NCBI RefSeq assembly: GCF_002000055.1
Contig: NZ_MVBD01000007.1
Span: 62,001 to 126,000 of the forward strand
Direction: 5' to 3'
Length of the DNA: 64,000 nt
DNA from: Marinicella sediminis
GTDB taxonomy: Bacteria; Pseudomonadota; Gammaproteobacteria; Xanthomonadales; Marinicellaceae
A program made the position numbers and the translations under genes. Of the stretch, positions 28,104-37,951 are shown one piece after another; the first letter of the stretch is position 1, and every line of letters begins with the position of its first letter. Below the pieces are notes generated by a model that was not told where the DNA came from, searched no databases, and was given only the letters and a program-made list of their open reading frames with translations.

Positions 28104-28883
28104 ATGAAGCACAACGGTTCAGCCACTTATCAGCGTTTTCCTATGCTCGATGGGCTCACCGCATTGCAGGCTGAACAGTACCAGAACAGTTTTGCACCTC
28201 ACAGTCATGAAACATTTCAGATCACTTTGAATGAGTCGGGACTGTTTAAAAACCAAATCAATGGCCATTGTCTGTGCGCTTGGCCGGATGCCCTGATCAT
28301 TACCCACCCCGATGAGATCCATACCACCATTTGTGATCAGCCAATGGGTCACAGTTTTTTCACCCTGTATGTCTCTCCTGATTTATTCAGTCACCGCAAC
28401 AACGGAATCGCCCCACGCTTTGCCCATGTGCTGCACAACACCGGGGCAAGCTCACTCTTGCAAGAAATCAAACATCACAGTCAAACAGGCCGCTCCATCA
28501 GCGCTCACCAAATCATTAAGCTGCTGGATCAATTACTCACCGAACAGCTGCATGAACCTGTCCGGGTAGCTGATCACTCCTGGCTAACGGACCACTTGCA
28601 AGAAACCATTGATCAGCCATTCAAGCTTGCAGAAACCGCCAGACAAACCGGGATCAGTTCCTTTAAACTGATTCGCTTGTGTAAAGCAGAAACCGGCATG
28701 ACACCATTGCAGTTTGTCATCAATCAGCGCATCCTCAGCAGCCAGCAATTGTTGCGTCAGGGTGTTCCAATCACTGACGTGGCCCTGCAATGCGGCTTTT
28801 ACGATGCCGCTCATTTTCACCGCCATTTTAAAAAACTCACCGGTCTCACTCCGGCCAGCTTCCGCAAACCCTGGCTCAGCTGA
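28104..28883 (+). CDS. AraC-family transcription regulator
   Basis: The 259-residue protein has an AraC-type cupin sensing domain at the N-terminus (APHSHETFQITLNESG, ALIITHPDEIHT, about residues 30-80). Two helix-turn-helix motifs occupy the C-terminal 95 residues (LAETARQTGISSFKLIRLCKA and TDVALQCGFYDAAHFHRHFK), ending with GLTPASFRKPW. The cupin/HTH arrangement resembles regulators that control LysE-type exporters, but the LysE gene here is 20 kb away. It starts 12 bases after the membrane protein gene. The inducer is unknown. Confidence 0.9.
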   Translation: MKHNGSATYQRFPMLDGLTALQAEQYQNSFAPHSHETFQITLNESGLFKNQINGHCLCAWPDALIITHPDEIHTTICDQPMGHSFFTLYVSPDLFSHRNNGIAPRFAHVLHNTGASSLLQEIKHHSQTGRSISAHQIIKLLDQLLTEQLHEPVRVADHSWLTDHLQETIDQPFKLAETARQTGISSFKLIRLCKAETGMTPLQFVINQRILSSQQLLRQGVPITDVALQCGFYDAAHFHRHFKKLTGLTPASFRKPWLS

Positions 28884-28951
28884 ACTGCAATTTCATACAA
28901 GACAGTTGTTGATGAGCTGTTTATGATGGGATTTTCACTGGAGTACCTGTA

Positions 28952-30157
28952 ATGAAAAACCCATTCACTTTGCTGTCTATATTGCTCATCAACATGCAAA
29001 CAGCACAGGCCAATCATCAGGCAGCAGTTAACCACGTCCTGGCACAAATACAAAGCCATCATGCCTATCTGGATGAACAAGGCATCGATATGGCATGTCT
29101 GTCCAGGGTTTACCGCCAAACCGGACACCTTGAGACAAGCGGGCAATTGATGACTCACCTGGAACAACTGATGCTGGAATTTGCAGACAACCACATGCAC
29201 CTGCAAGCCAACACCCGTGATTCTTACCGCCTTTACGGCCCTATTGTGGTGAGCAAAAACAACGGTGGTGAATTCCTGCTCAGTGACTACCATAAAAACC
29301 AATTGAGTCAGCCTGAAAGTCTCCCCGTCGGAGCCCGGTTAGTGAGCATCAATGAGCAGTCACCTGAAGCCGTGATCGAAGCCTTCCCCACCCGTTGTCT
29401 GGATAAAACCAAACGCAAACATCAGGAATGGATCATCAACAAAACACTCGCCGGTATTTACCACCAACCCAGAAAGGTGGTTTTTGCCACAACAAACAAG
29501 CTACTCCGTTTTGACCTGAACCAATTCAAAACCGCTGACCAACCTGATTTACTGACCAGCCGTACGGAACAGAACCTGGGCATCATCACAGTGAACAACT
29601 CCCTCGGCAACAACCAACTGATCAGCGCGTTTGACCAGGCCATTGATGAACTGCAACACACCCGGGGAATGGTGCTTGATTTACGCAACACCATTGGCGG
29701 TGGCGACAGTTACATCGCCCGGGCCATCATGAGCCGTCTGATCAGCCAGACACAACCGTATCAAGTACACCGCTTCATTGAACAATACGATGAGCAGCCC
29801 GGAATTCCACGCCGCTGGATTGAGCAGGTTGAACCCAGAGGCAGGCACTATGACAAACCCATGGTGGTGCTGGTCAATCACTGGACCGGCAGCATGGGAG
29901 AAGGGCTGGCCATCGGGCTTCAGGGGATGGGCAGGGCCACTGTGGCAGGAACCAAAATGGCTGGATTACTGGGCGCAGTTCAAGGCTTTGACATCACTCA
30001 CCTCAGTTACGGTTTTCAAATGCCTGTTGAACAATTGCGGCGCGTTGATGGCACACCAAGGGAACAGGTCAAGCCCGATTTGACGGTGCTACCCGATGAA
30101 TCTGCAGAAGACAATGTGCTGGCCGCAGCGATCAAATATTTGCTGAAGGCACTTTGA
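28952..30157 (+). CDS. S41-family (tail-specific type) peptidase
   Basis: The 401-residue protein has a signal peptide (LLSILLINMQTAQA). An N-terminal helical region is followed by a degenerate PDZ-like segment (LPVGARLVSINEQSPEAVIE). The S41 catalytic part shows GMVLDLRNTIGGGDSY (about residue 230) and VVLVNHWTGSMGEGLAIGLQ (about 305-325), where the serine of GSMGE is the expected nucleophile. It is likely periplasmic. GGAG lies nine bases before ATG 28952. Its end overlaps the convergent GNAT gene by 26 bases. Confidence 0.85.
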   Translation: MKNPFTLLSILLINMQTAQANHQAAVNHVLAQIQSHHAYLDEQGIDMACLSRVYRQTGHLETSGQLMTHLEQLMLEFADNHMHLQANTRDSYRLYGPIVVSKNNGGEFLLSDYHKNQLSQPESLPVGARLVSINEQSPEAVIEAFPTRCLDKTKRKHQEWIINKTLAGIYHQPRKVVFATTNKLLRFDLNQFKTADQPDLLTSRTEQNLGIITVNNSLGNNQLISAFDQAIDELQHTRGMVLDLRNTIGGGDSYIARAIMSRLISQTQPYQVHRFIEQYDEQPGIPRRWIEQVEPRGRHYDKPMVVLVNHWTGSMGEGLAIGLQGMGRATVAGTKMAGLLGAVQGFDITHLSYGFQMPVEQLRRVDGTPREQVKPDLTVLPDESAEDNVLAAAIKYLLKAL

Positions 30158-30599
30158 ACAAGAGTACCGGCAGTTCCCGCCCTGGTATGCTGCCAGATGG
30201 TCTGCTACCCACCCGAACGCATCCCTCATTGAGGTAAAAACCCTCGGCATACGGATCCGCTTGAATGACCACTTCACTCACCCCCAGTGTTACACAAAGC
30301 CGGGCCAAATGCTGAAACAGTTGCCGGCCAATGCCCTGTCCCATATGAGCGGGTTCAACAAACATGGCTTCCAATTCATAGCGCTGATCAACCAACCTGA
30401 TCAGCTGATAAAAACCCAGCAGCTGATCACCTTCAGTGGCCACAAAAGTGGGATGGTTCAGGCAATCTTCCGGATGGTAAGTGAGCTCATCTTTGACCTG
30501 TTGCAAAAAGGTCTGATCGTAGCCCCAATGGGCTTTCGAACGCATCGCCAGGTCGCTCAAAGCAAGTGCATGATGAGCCTGAGCAGATTGAATGTTCAC
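30132..30599 (-). CDS. GNAT-family N-acetyltransferase
   Basis: The 155-residue protein has the GNAT fold: RSKAHWGYD in the first helix, YELEAMFVEPAHMGQGIGRQLFQHL (strand 4 and the acetyl-CoA-binding Q-x-x-G-x-G/A loop in GQGIGRQL), and VVIQADPYAEGFYLNEG near the C-terminus. It transfers an acetyl group to an amine; the substrate is not known. The start is GTG 30599, needed to keep the first beta-strand. The stop lies inside the end of the convergent S41 gene. Confidence 0.9.
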   Translation of the reverse strand: MNIQSAQAHHALALSDLAMRSKAHWGYDQTFLQQVKDELTYHPEDCLNHPTFVATEGDQLLGFYQLIRLVDQRYELEAMFVEPAHMGQGIGRQLFQHLARLCVTLGVSEVVIQADPYAEGFYLNEGCVRVGSRPSGSIPGRELPVLLFKVPSANI

Positions 30600-30654
30600 A
30601 GCCCAGTGGGGGCCAGAAACCAGCCCCTTTTTAAAGTTAAATCACAACACTGCA

Positions 30655-33600
30655 TCAGTGATGAATGTGGGCACCATTCACCAGCCAAGCTTTGTTGACT
30701 GGCGGAGTAGCCAGGCCCAAACCATTCTTCTCGTCCCAGGTGGCCCGGTCGAGCAACTGGATGGCCGCTTCATCGCCCAGTGCTTTATTGAGCCCAGATA
30801 ATTGCTTGTCCAGCAGCGCCTGACCGGCATCCAGGGCCACGGAAACTTCCGCAATCAATTCTTCGGCTTGTTGGTATTGTGTCTGGCTGGGACGGCCCGA
30901 GTAGCCCACCACATTGCCAAAAAGCGTACCCAATTGCTCACGCAACTTTGATTCACCGGTGATCATGCCTTTTTTGGTGGCGGTGAACCGGGCATTCAGA
31001 TCGTTGTACGCCTGTTCAAACTGTTCGGCCTTTTTCTCTGCTGAGCGACTCAGGTCAGACCGCTCATCCAGTTGAGTGACCACATCTTTGAGTTGGCTGA
31101 GCCTGAAAGTCAGGTCATTGATGGCATCATACAATTGCATGGACAGTTTCTGCTGGGCCAGGCGATCCTCTCTGCTGTGCTCAGAACGTGGGTCAGGCAC
31201 CAATTCAACCGTTGAATAATAGGTCTTTTTACCTTTAATCAACTCCACTTTATAGGTACCCTCAGCCACCCTGGGGCCGACAAAACCCGGGACCAGAGAA
31301 GTCGAAGGTGGAAACTTAGGCGCTTTCAGCCGCATCGGCCAGTCCACCCGGTTGATCCCACGCCGTTTACCTGCAACCAATGTGGTGATGATTTCATCAT
31401 TTTCATCGAGGATATTGATTTTCATGTCACCGAACATGTGACGTTTTTTAAGGTAATAAGAAATCACTGCCACCTCTGAAGGATTGTCACCAATGAAATC
31501 ATCACCTCCGGAAAAGCTTTGCAATGCCGCACCTTCTACCATGACCGATGGTCTGGAAGGCAGCATCACCACATTTTCAGTCAGCTTTTCCCGGGTCAGT
31601 GCTCGCAGGGGAGAGATGTCATCGATGATATACACCCCACGGCCATGGGTCGCCAGGATGACATCATGCTCAGTGGGATGAATCACCAAATCATGAACCG
31701 CCACTTTGGGTAGATTCTCCTTGAATCTGGCCCAGTTTGCGCCACCATCCATGCTGATATACAAACCCATCTCGGTTCCCAAAAACAACAAGTCTGGGTT
31801 GACCCGATCTTGTTTCAACACCCAGGCATATCCCAAATCCTCAGCAGCCAGCCGTTGCCAGCTGTGGCCATAGTCGTCGGTGCGGTAAGTATGGGTTTTC
31901 ATATCACCGCTGCGGTGACCATCAAAAGTAACAAAAGCTGTGCCGGCATTGTGAAAGCCCGCTGTGATGCGCGAAACCCACGTTCCTTTGGGCACCCCTT
32001 TGATGTTTTTACCCACATTTTGCCATTGATCACCACCATTTCTGCTGAGGTGAATCAAACCGTCATCAGAACCCACCCACAACAAATCTGGATCAAGTAA
32101 TGATTCCGCAATGGTATAAATCGTGGCGTTGTTTTCTGCGGTTGAGTTGTCTATGGTCAGACCACCTGTGGTCGCCTGGCGCTGTCTCTTATCATCATCG
32201 GTGGTCAGATCAGGAGATATGGTTTGCCATGACTCACCCCGGTCTGTGGAACGATGCAGGTACTGTGACCCATAATAAATGGTGCCTGGTTTGGCTTCAC
32301 TGACCAGCAATGGCGTGTTCCAGTTAAACCTCAGGTCTTCTTCCTCACCCTGCGCCACCGGCGGTATGTTTTTCAATTCACCAACAGTGCGGTTCAATCG
32401 CAGTAATTTGCCACCCTGGTATTCTGAATAGATGATGTTATGATCATGTTTGTCGACAAAAGCCCAGAAACCATCCCCCATACCAATGGAGTTCCAGTCT
32501 CCTGGTTTGATGCCACCTGGTGCCCGCGAAGGCCCTTCCCAGGAACCATTGTCCTGCAGACCCCCATACACATGATAAGGCCACTGATCGTCGTGTGATA
32601 CATGATAAAACTGACTCACCGGTAGGGTGCCCACCATGCGCCAGTTTCCGCCTTTGTTGTAACTGATATACACGCCGCCATCGGTGCCCAAAACCAATTG
32701 ATTGGGGTTGTCTTTGTTGATCCACAATGCGTGATGATCGGGGTGGACAGGGATGCTGAATCCACCTGAAAACATTGAGCTGAAGGTCTCACCACCATCG
32801 ACACTGGTCACGGTGATGAAACTGGGTTTATACACCCGTTCAGGATCTGCCGGATCAACCTGCAATTCTCCAAAGTAGAAAGGCCGCATCTGGACCATGC
32901 CGGCATCAGACTTTCGCTGCCAGTTTTTACCCATGTCATCAGATCGGTACAAAGCGGTGTTTTCAGACTCCACCGTCGCATACACGGTGGTGCTTTGTGA
33001 ATCGGCAATGGCCAGCGCAATGCGGCCTTTTTCCGACGCAGGCAAACCATTGGTCATTTCCTGCCAACTGTCACCTCCGTCAACCGAACGATACAAACCA
33101 CTGCCTTTTCCACCTGAAGTGAAATAATCAGGATAACGGCGGAATTCCCACATGCCCGCATAAATGATGTTGGGGTTATTGGGATCCATCACCAAATCTG
33201 AACAACCAGTACGCTCATCAAGATAGAGCACTTTTTCCCAGCTGGAACCCTGATCGGTGGTGCGGTACACCCCCCGCTCGGCCGAGTCATTCCACAACGC
33301 GCCAGTGGCACACACAAATGCCGTGTCACTGGACTGGCTACTGACCTCAATGGCCGCAATGCGTTCTGTGGTTTGCAAACCCAGGTGCTGCCACTGATCT
33401 CCACCGTCTTTGGACAGGTAAACACCATCACCGACGGAAACGGTATTGCGTACCCATGATTCCCCGGTGCCGACCCAGACCAGCTCCGGATTGTTGTCAT
33501 CCACCTGAACGGCACCTATGGATTGATTGTGCTCATCGAAGATCGCTTCAAATCCGATACCACCGTCTTTGGACTTCCATAAACCACCACTGGCGGTGCC

Positions 33601-33786
33601 AACATAAATCACCGGCACATCACCATGGGTTGCATCAAGTGCTGAAATCCGCCCACTCATCACTGCCGGACCTATGGAGCGGGCCTGCAATCCGCCAAAT
33701 GTATAGGAATCAACTTTGACCGGTTTGGCCTCGTTGATGGCAGGCACAAGCAGGCCTGCCAAAATCATACTGGTAAATTTTTTCAT
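30655..33786 (-). CDS. exported BNR/Asp-box beta-propeller protein (VPS10/sortilin-like)
   Basis: The 1043-residue protein has a signal peptide (FTSMILAGLLVPAINEA). About 11 Asp-box-like S/T-x-D-x-G-x-x-W units are visible (SKDGGDQW, TTDQGSSW, SVDGGDSW, SDDMGKNW, STDRGESW, SRNGGDQW, TDDYGHSW, SMDGGANW), spread over about 670 residues, as in large beta-propellers of the VPS10 or sialidase type. The last 300 residues are a beta segment then a helical, coiled-coil-like end (LRALTREKLTEN onward). Such proteins are common in marine heterotrophs, and their role is unclear. It follows the LolA-like gene by 15 bases and is probably co-transcribed. Confidence 0.85.
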   Translation of the reverse strand: MKKFTSMILAGLLVPAINEAKPVKVDSYTFGGLQARSIGPAVMSGRISALDATHGDVPVIYVGTASGGLWKSKDGGIGFEAIFDEHNQSIGAVQVDDNNPELVWVGTGESWVRNTVSVGDGVYLSKDGGDQWQHLGLQTTERIAAIEVSSQSSDTAFVCATGALWNDSAERGVYRTTDQGSSWEKVLYLDERTGCSDLVMDPNNPNIIYAGMWEFRRYPDYFTSGGKGSGLYRSVDGGDSWQEMTNGLPASEKGRIALAIADSQSTTVYATVESENTALYRSDDMGKNWQRKSDAGMVQMRPFYFGELQVDPADPERVYKPSFITVTSVDGGETFSSMFSGGFSIPVHPDHHALWINKDNPNQLVLGTDGGVYISYNKGGNWRMVGTLPVSQFYHVSHDDQWPYHVYGGLQDNGSWEGPSRAPGGIKPGDWNSIGMGDGFWAFVDKHDHNIIYSEYQGGKLLRLNRTVGELKNIPPVAQGEEEDLRFNWNTPLLVSEAKPGTIYYGSQYLHRSTDRGESWQTISPDLTTDDDKRQRQATTGGLTIDNSTAENNATIYTIAESLLDPDLLWVGSDDGLIHLSRNGGDQWQNVGKNIKGVPKGTWVSRITAGFHNAGTAFVTFDGHRSGDMKTHTYRTDDYGHSWQRLAAEDLGYAWVLKQDRVNPDLLFLGTEMGLYISMDGGANWARFKENLPKVAVHDLVIHPTEHDVILATHGRGVYIIDDISPLRALTREKLTENVVMLPSRPSVMVEGAALQSFSGGDDFIGDNPSEVAVISYYLKKRHMFGDMKINILDENDEIITTLVAGKRRGINRVDWPMRLKAPKFPPSTSLVPGFVGPRVAEGTYKVELIKGKKTYYSTVELVPDPRSEHSREDRLAQQKLSMQLYDAINDLTFRLSQLKDVVTQLDERSDLSRSAEKKAEQFEQAYNDLNARFTATKKGMITGESKLREQLGTLFGNVVGYSGRPSQTQYQQAEELIAEVSVALDAGQALLDKQLSGLNKALGDEAAIQLLDRATWDEKNGLGLATPPVNKAWLVNGAHIHH

Positions 33787-33801
33787 GATTCAGGTCCTGT
33801 A

Positions 33802-34563
33802 TCAGTCTGTGACTTCAGCAGCATCCTGAGCAGTCTCAGCAACCGGCATGGCAAACAAATCATCACTGACATCCACATTGAATTCAATGACCTCAAGAAT
33901 CATGTTTTGCATCATATTACCATTGATCTTTACAGCCATGCTGTGAGCCACCGGTGAAGCCGGATCACCCACTTCTTTGTAATCACTGAAGTAGGTTTCT
34001 GCTTCAACTTCCTGGCCCATGGCACTGACTTTGGCACGGGTCATGACCTCAAGTTTGTATTCTTCATCCAGAAACACATGTATCACATCGCCATTTTTTT
34101 TGGTGGCTTTGATTTCAATCACCGGGGTACCTTCAATTTCGGTGCTGCCAATCAACTCAAGGGTCGTGCCTTTCGCTTCTGCATTGATCAACGGTCCTTC
34201 AATTTCGCCCTGGTTTTTGACTTGTTTTAACTCATCATCACTCATCAGCACCGGATCTGGCTTGCCCATGAATGGCATCAATTGCCAACCGGTTTCACCA
34301 TCATATGCCTGAATGCCTTTCATGCCCTGCACCTCAAAAGTGGTATAGACTTTATCTGGCGCTTTGTAGGTAAAAGAAAAAGGTGCTTCCATAGGTCCCA
34401 TAACCATTTTGCCGGTGGTTCTCATGGTTTTGGTGTTTTCAATGGCTTCTAAACCACCACGGGCTTCAACGTATTCCGCCAACACCTCATCCAGTGATTG
34501 CTCTGCCGAAACGGTTAAAGAAGATCCCAACAGACCCACCATCAATATCAATTGCTTTTTCAT
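33802..34563 (-). CDS. LolA/LolB-like outer-membrane lipoprotein-handling protein (putative)
   Basis: The 253-residue exported protein has a signal peptide (MKKQLILMVGLLGSSLTVSA). The half-barrel pattern of LolA-like proteins is visible: DEVLAEYVEARGGLEAIENTKT, MRTTGKMVM, FSFTYKAPDKVYTTFEVQG, AYDGETGWQLMPF. No lipobox is seen. Start ATG 34563 has GAGAGGAG upstream. The protein would carry a hydrophobic ligand in the periplasm. It sits directly before the BNR protein, so a joint export or surface role is inferred. Confidence 0.75.
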   Translation of the reverse strand: MKKQLILMVGLLGSSLTVSAEQSLDEVLAEYVEARGGLEAIENTKTMRTTGKMVMGPMEAPFSFTYKAPDKVYTTFEVQGMKGIQAYDGETGWQLMPFMGKPDPVLMSDDELKQVKNQGEIEGPLINAEAKGTTLELIGSTEIEGTPVIEIKATKKNGDVIHVFLDEEYKLEVMTRAKVSAMGQEVEAETYFSDYKEVGDPASPVAHSMAVKINGNMMQNMILEVIEFNVDVSDDLFAMPVAETAQDAAEVTD

Positions 34564-34700
34564 TCGATTCACTCCTCTCGTCATTAAAAATACACATAAT
34601 CATTCTAATCATAAATCCCGAAAATATAAGTGCTGTTGGTCACGTATCCCGGTATAACGATGGATGACTTTTGAGACTGTCCCTATCCTCAGCAGAAGCC

Positions 34701-34706
34701 TATAAT
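34701..34706 (+). promoter_or_regulatory. TATAAT box upstream of serine hydrolase gene
   Basis: A perfect TATAAT sits 26 bases before ATG 34733. The nearest TTGAGA (34671-34676) is 24 bases upstream, too far for a normal -35 box. Confidence 0.35.
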
Positions 34707-34732
34707 GAATGTCTTTTCAATCTGGAACGATC

Positions 34733-36055
34733 ATGAAAACCGCTGTCTTGTTGTTATTTTGGGTGGCCAGCAGCCACGCCCTCATCCCTGCTGAAGTCAA
34801 GCAACAAGCTGAACTGCGGGTGACCCACCAAATCAATCCATCAATTGCGCTGGCAGTCTACGATCAGGGGTTAACCGACTACCACGTCAGTGGTTGGCAG
34901 GACCTGGAAAACGAACGGCAAGCCGACACCGGTACGGTGTATGAGATCGGTTCAATCAGCAAAACCTTCACTGGCCTGTTGCTGGCCAGAATGGCCACCT
35001 CAAGTCAGTTGTCAATCGATGATCCTGTTGAACAACATTGGTCCGAACTTGTTCAATTACGTGATGCCAATGATCAGCCGATCACGCTAAAACAACTCAG
35101 CACCCACACTTCCGGTCTACCCAGGGTACCCAACAACATGCCGGTGTTTGGCGATGATCCATACGGCAGTTATGACCGACAACTGATGCTTGAAGCTTTG
35201 CAGACCATCCAGCCCGGTTCCGCCGGAAATCGATACGCCTACTCCAACCTGGCCGTTGGCCTGCTTGGCGAAACCCTGGCGAATATTGGCAGACACAGTT
35301 TTAATCAGTTGGTTGAATCTCACATTCTGAAACCATTGAACCTGAGGGCCACATACATGACCCTTGATCAGGTACCGCAGGAGCACTTGGCCATTGGTTA
35401 CTCAGGCCAGACCAGCACCTCGCCGTGGAATTTCCAGGCCCTGGCAGGTGCCGGATCAATCCGCAGCTCAATCACTGATTTACTGGCCTATGGGGTGGCT
35501 TACCTGAACCCACCTGAGGAACTGAGCAAAGCCATGGATCTGGCAACAACCATTCATTACCAGCAGGAGCAACTCAAGGTTGGTCTGGGCTGGCATGTTC
35601 GAAACGGGGTTTACTGGCACAATGGGGGTACTGGTGGTTTTCGCTCTATGCTGATGGTAGATCCGCAACGCGGTAAAGTGGTGGCTGCCATCACCAACAA
35701 CAGCCGTAACGACGTTGAAGACCTGGCCATTCATTTGATGGATGCCAGTCAACCCATGCGTGAATACGATTTTCCGGTACCCATCACCACTGATGCGCTC
35801 AAGGTCTTCAGCGGTACATTTCAACAAACCGGTTCAGACCGTCAAATTGTCATCAAACTGCTTCATGATCAATTGTTTTTCACCGCAGAAAAGCAACCCA
35901 GACAAGCGCTGATTTATGTCGGTGATGAGCGCTTTAAGTTCAGCATGATCGATGTCAGGATTCAATTCAATCAAGACCCGCAAGGCGTCATTGAAAGCCT
36001 GGATTTACATGGCTGGGGAGAACCACAAAAGTACCTGAAGGTGGCTGATCAGTGA
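34733..36055 (+). CDS. exported beta-lactamase-fold serine hydrolase
   Basis: The 440-residue protein has a signal peptide (TAVLLLFWVASSHA). The class C beta-lactamase/esterase fold is shown by the catalytic SxxK at Ser74-Lys77 (SISKTFTG), a YSN motif in RYAYSNLAVG, and an HxG-type motif at His296 (HNGGTGGF). The C-terminal 100 residues form a separate beta domain (VFSGTFQQTGSDRQIVI), as in DUF-linked members. It could be a D-alanine carboxypeptidase, esterase or beta-lactamase; sequence alone does not separate these. Convergent with the oxygenase gene, with a 7-base overlap. Confidence 0.88.
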   Translation: MKTAVLLLFWVASSHALIPAEVKQQAELRVTHQINPSIALAVYDQGLTDYHVSGWQDLENERQADTGTVYEIGSISKTFTGLLLARMATSSQLSIDDPVEQHWSELVQLRDANDQPITLKQLSTHTSGLPRVPNNMPVFGDDPYGSYDRQLMLEALQTIQPGSAGNRYAYSNLAVGLLGETLANIGRHSFNQLVESHILKPLNLRATYMTLDQVPQEHLAIGYSGQTSTSPWNFQALAGAGSIRSSITDLLAYGVAYLNPPEELSKAMDLATTIHYQQEQLKVGLGWHVRNGVYWHNGGTGGFRSMLMVDPQRGKVVAAITNNSRNDVEDLAIHLMDASQPMREYDFPVPITTDALKVFSGTFQQTGSDRQIVIKLLHDQLFFTAEKQPRQALIYVGDERFKFSMIDVRIQFNQDPQGVIESLDLHGWGEPQKYLKVADQ

Positions 36056-37098
36056 CTGCCTCGACGCCTGAACCAGCGTTTGATTTGTCGCAATGGCGCG
36101 GTGATTCGCCAGGATGTTGAATTTTCCAGTTCCTGAATGCGTTGAAACATCCGCGATTCATCAAAACTCAGCAATTCCATTTGCCGCTGTAACAACCGGG
36201 CCTGTTTATCGGGTGTTCCGGTTGCTGCTTTCAACCGCATGACTTCAGCTTTTATGCGGCTGAGTTCTTTGGTTTGAGCGGTGATGGTGGTATATAGCCG
36301 TTTCAGGTGTTGATCCCGACGGCCAATCATTTGCTGTAATTCAGTCACATCATTGGCATTCAATTTCAAGCCTGTCTGAAAGCGCTCGGAAAGTGGCCGC
36401 TCAACATAAATCGTGGAGTGTGGATCAACCGGCTGTGCACGCTGATGGGTGTAATAATACAACGCAAAAGATTTCCGGCTCAGGTTTTTGTGCTCTTCTG
36501 GCAAACTGATCGGTGGAAATCCATGCCAGGAGTGATTGTGGGTTTCAAACAACACAGCCCGGTTAAATAATGGCAAAACACTGATGATCTCATCCTCATC
36601 TGGTGACAGCCTTGGGTTTTTATGAAACTGAATCTGTCCGCCCCATTCTGCCGACCACTGACGATTGAGGTAGACAATCAAATTAAGTCGCCGGTGATGG
36701 CTGGTGATCGGGTGGTGGGTAAAGTCCACATGAGGATCCAGCTCCTGTCCATTCAGGTTGTTGTGGGTACCGCCTCCAATGTAGTGAGGGTCATACAGCA
36801 GACCTTCGATACCGGTGATGTGTTCAACCTGATTAATGAAGGCTTGACTTTGCACCAACCGGTCCAGATCACGGTAGGCGCGGCCAATCTCCGGTACTTG
36901 TTGCACCACTGCTTTGCGACCCACGGTCTGGTTTTCATCAATGGCATCCTGATCATTGAAATCAGGAAACTGTTTCAACAGCTGTGCACAGAATTCAGGG
37001 GTAAAAAAATCATCAACCACCACATAGCGGAATGGTTTGGCCTGATGAAACTGCTTTTTGTATTCGTCCAGCGCGTCAATGGTTTTCTGATTAAGCAT
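36049..37098 (-). CDS. 2OG-Fe(II) oxygenase with coiled coil and basic tail
   Basis: The 349-residue protein has a prolyl 4-hydroxylase-type 2-oxoglutarate/iron oxygenase domain (about 20-225). The iron ligands are His123 and Asp125 in HVDF and a His near 187-192 in the THNHSWHG segment; an Arg at RKSFALYYY may bind 2OG. Residues about 250-325 form a heptad coiled coil (TQTKELSRIKAEVMRLK). It ends with SWRITAPLRQIKRWF, a tail common on surface-glycan enzymes. The enzyme domain is well supported. The tail suggests that it belongs to a polysaccharide assembly system, perhaps hydroxylating a sugar or carrier; this is inference. Confidence 0.85.
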   Translation of the reverse strand: MLNQKTIDALDEYKKQFHQAKPFRYVVVDDFFTPEFCAQLLKQFPDFNDQDAIDENQTVGRKAVVQQVPEIGRAYRDLDRLVQSQAFINQVEHITGIEGLLYDPHYIGGGTHNNLNGQELDPHVDFTHHPITSHHRRLNLIVYLNRQWSAEWGGQIQFHKNPRLSPDEDEIISVLPLFNRAVLFETHNHSWHGFPPISLPEEHKNLSRKSFALYYYTHQRAQPVDPHSTIYVERPLSERFQTGLKLNANDVTELQQMIGRRDQHLKRLYTTITAQTKELSRIKAEVMRLKAATGTPDKQARLLQRQMELLSFDESRMFQRIQELENSTSWRITAPLRQIKRWFRRRGSH

Positions 37099-37163
37099 GG
37101 CTGTAATCTGGCATATGATCTGAGTTGCTCATTATAGCACCAGGCCCATGACCTCAGTGGGCA

Positions 37164-37889
37164 TCAATCGGCCTGATGGTGTGCACCGATGGTGGTTACC
37201 AGATACTCTGCCCAATGGCGGTACACGTCAGGCCCTGGATGAAATCCATCTGTGGCCGCGGTTGCCGTATCAGGGTATCCGCGCAGTGAATGGAAACAGA
37301 CACCACGATGTTCTTCACACATTTGTGTCAGACAATGATCCAATTGATCAGCACAAGCCCCAAGAAAAGCATTCAGGGGCCAAGGCAAGGCCGGAAATTC
37401 TCCAACCGGAGGTAAACCGCTCAGAATCACCAGGCGGGCAGTAAATTTTCCCTGCAGGCAGGCGATCAGTTTTTGTTGTTGCTGCAGCCAACGATCAACA
37501 GGAACCTGCGAAGTGACGTCGTTAACGCCCAACGCACTGATCACCACATCATAGGGCTTGGCAACTGTTTGTTCGAGTTCCGCCAGGACGTCCGCTGTGG
37601 TCTGTCCGGTTTTTGCCAGCATGGTGTAGCTGAGTGTATGGTGTGGTTTCAGCCTGGTGATCAATTGACCCAGCAAACTTTCGGCTTCGGTGTTGGCCCC
37701 GACACCGGCCGCCGAAGAGTCACCAACCAGCAACAAGCTCAGCGCCGGACCCCGGCCACATGTTCCGGAGGGCTGTTTGACAGGCTCTGGTAATACTGGA
37801 GTGCGTTTTCTGACCCACCAACCCTGAATCAACAACACCGGTCCCAGCAAAACCTTCAACAACTTCAGATGACGCGATCTGCGGTTCAT
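37164..37889 (-). CDS. SGNH/GDSL-type hydrolase
   Basis: The 241-residue protein has an N-terminal hydrophobic segment (LLKVLLGPVLLIQGWW) that is probably a membrane anchor. The SGNH block I with the nucleophile Ser is LLVGDSSAAGVGA; block III contains SALGVNDVT; block V is DGFHPGP with the catalytic Asp/His pair. Members are esterases, lipases or glycan deacetylases. ATG 37889 is chosen over TTG 37910. It follows upp on the same strand by 62 bases and may share its transcript. Confidence 0.82.
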   Translation of the reverse strand: MNRRSRHLKLLKVLLGPVLLIQGWWVRKRTPVLPEPVKQPSGTCGRGPALSLLLVGDSSAAGVGANTEAESLLGQLITRLKPHHTLSYTMLAKTGQTTADVLAELEQTVAKPYDVVISALGVNDVTSQVPVDRWLQQQQKLIACLQGKFTARLVILSGLPPVGEFPALPWPLNAFLGACADQLDHCLTQMCEEHRGVCFHSLRGYPDTATAATDGFHPGPDVYRHWAEYLVTTIGAHHQAD

Positions 37890-37951
37890 GCGCCCCCAGA
37901 CTTCACACAAAAAACAGCGGCTTCAGACCACATTCTGACCACTCTGGCTGT

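Noticed and set aside
30608-30632. GGGGC/GCCCC hairpin followed by five T on the plus strand
   Set aside because: Short stem just upstream of the GNAT start, facing away from any nearby plus-strand gene end; it could only trim read-through from the S41 gene.
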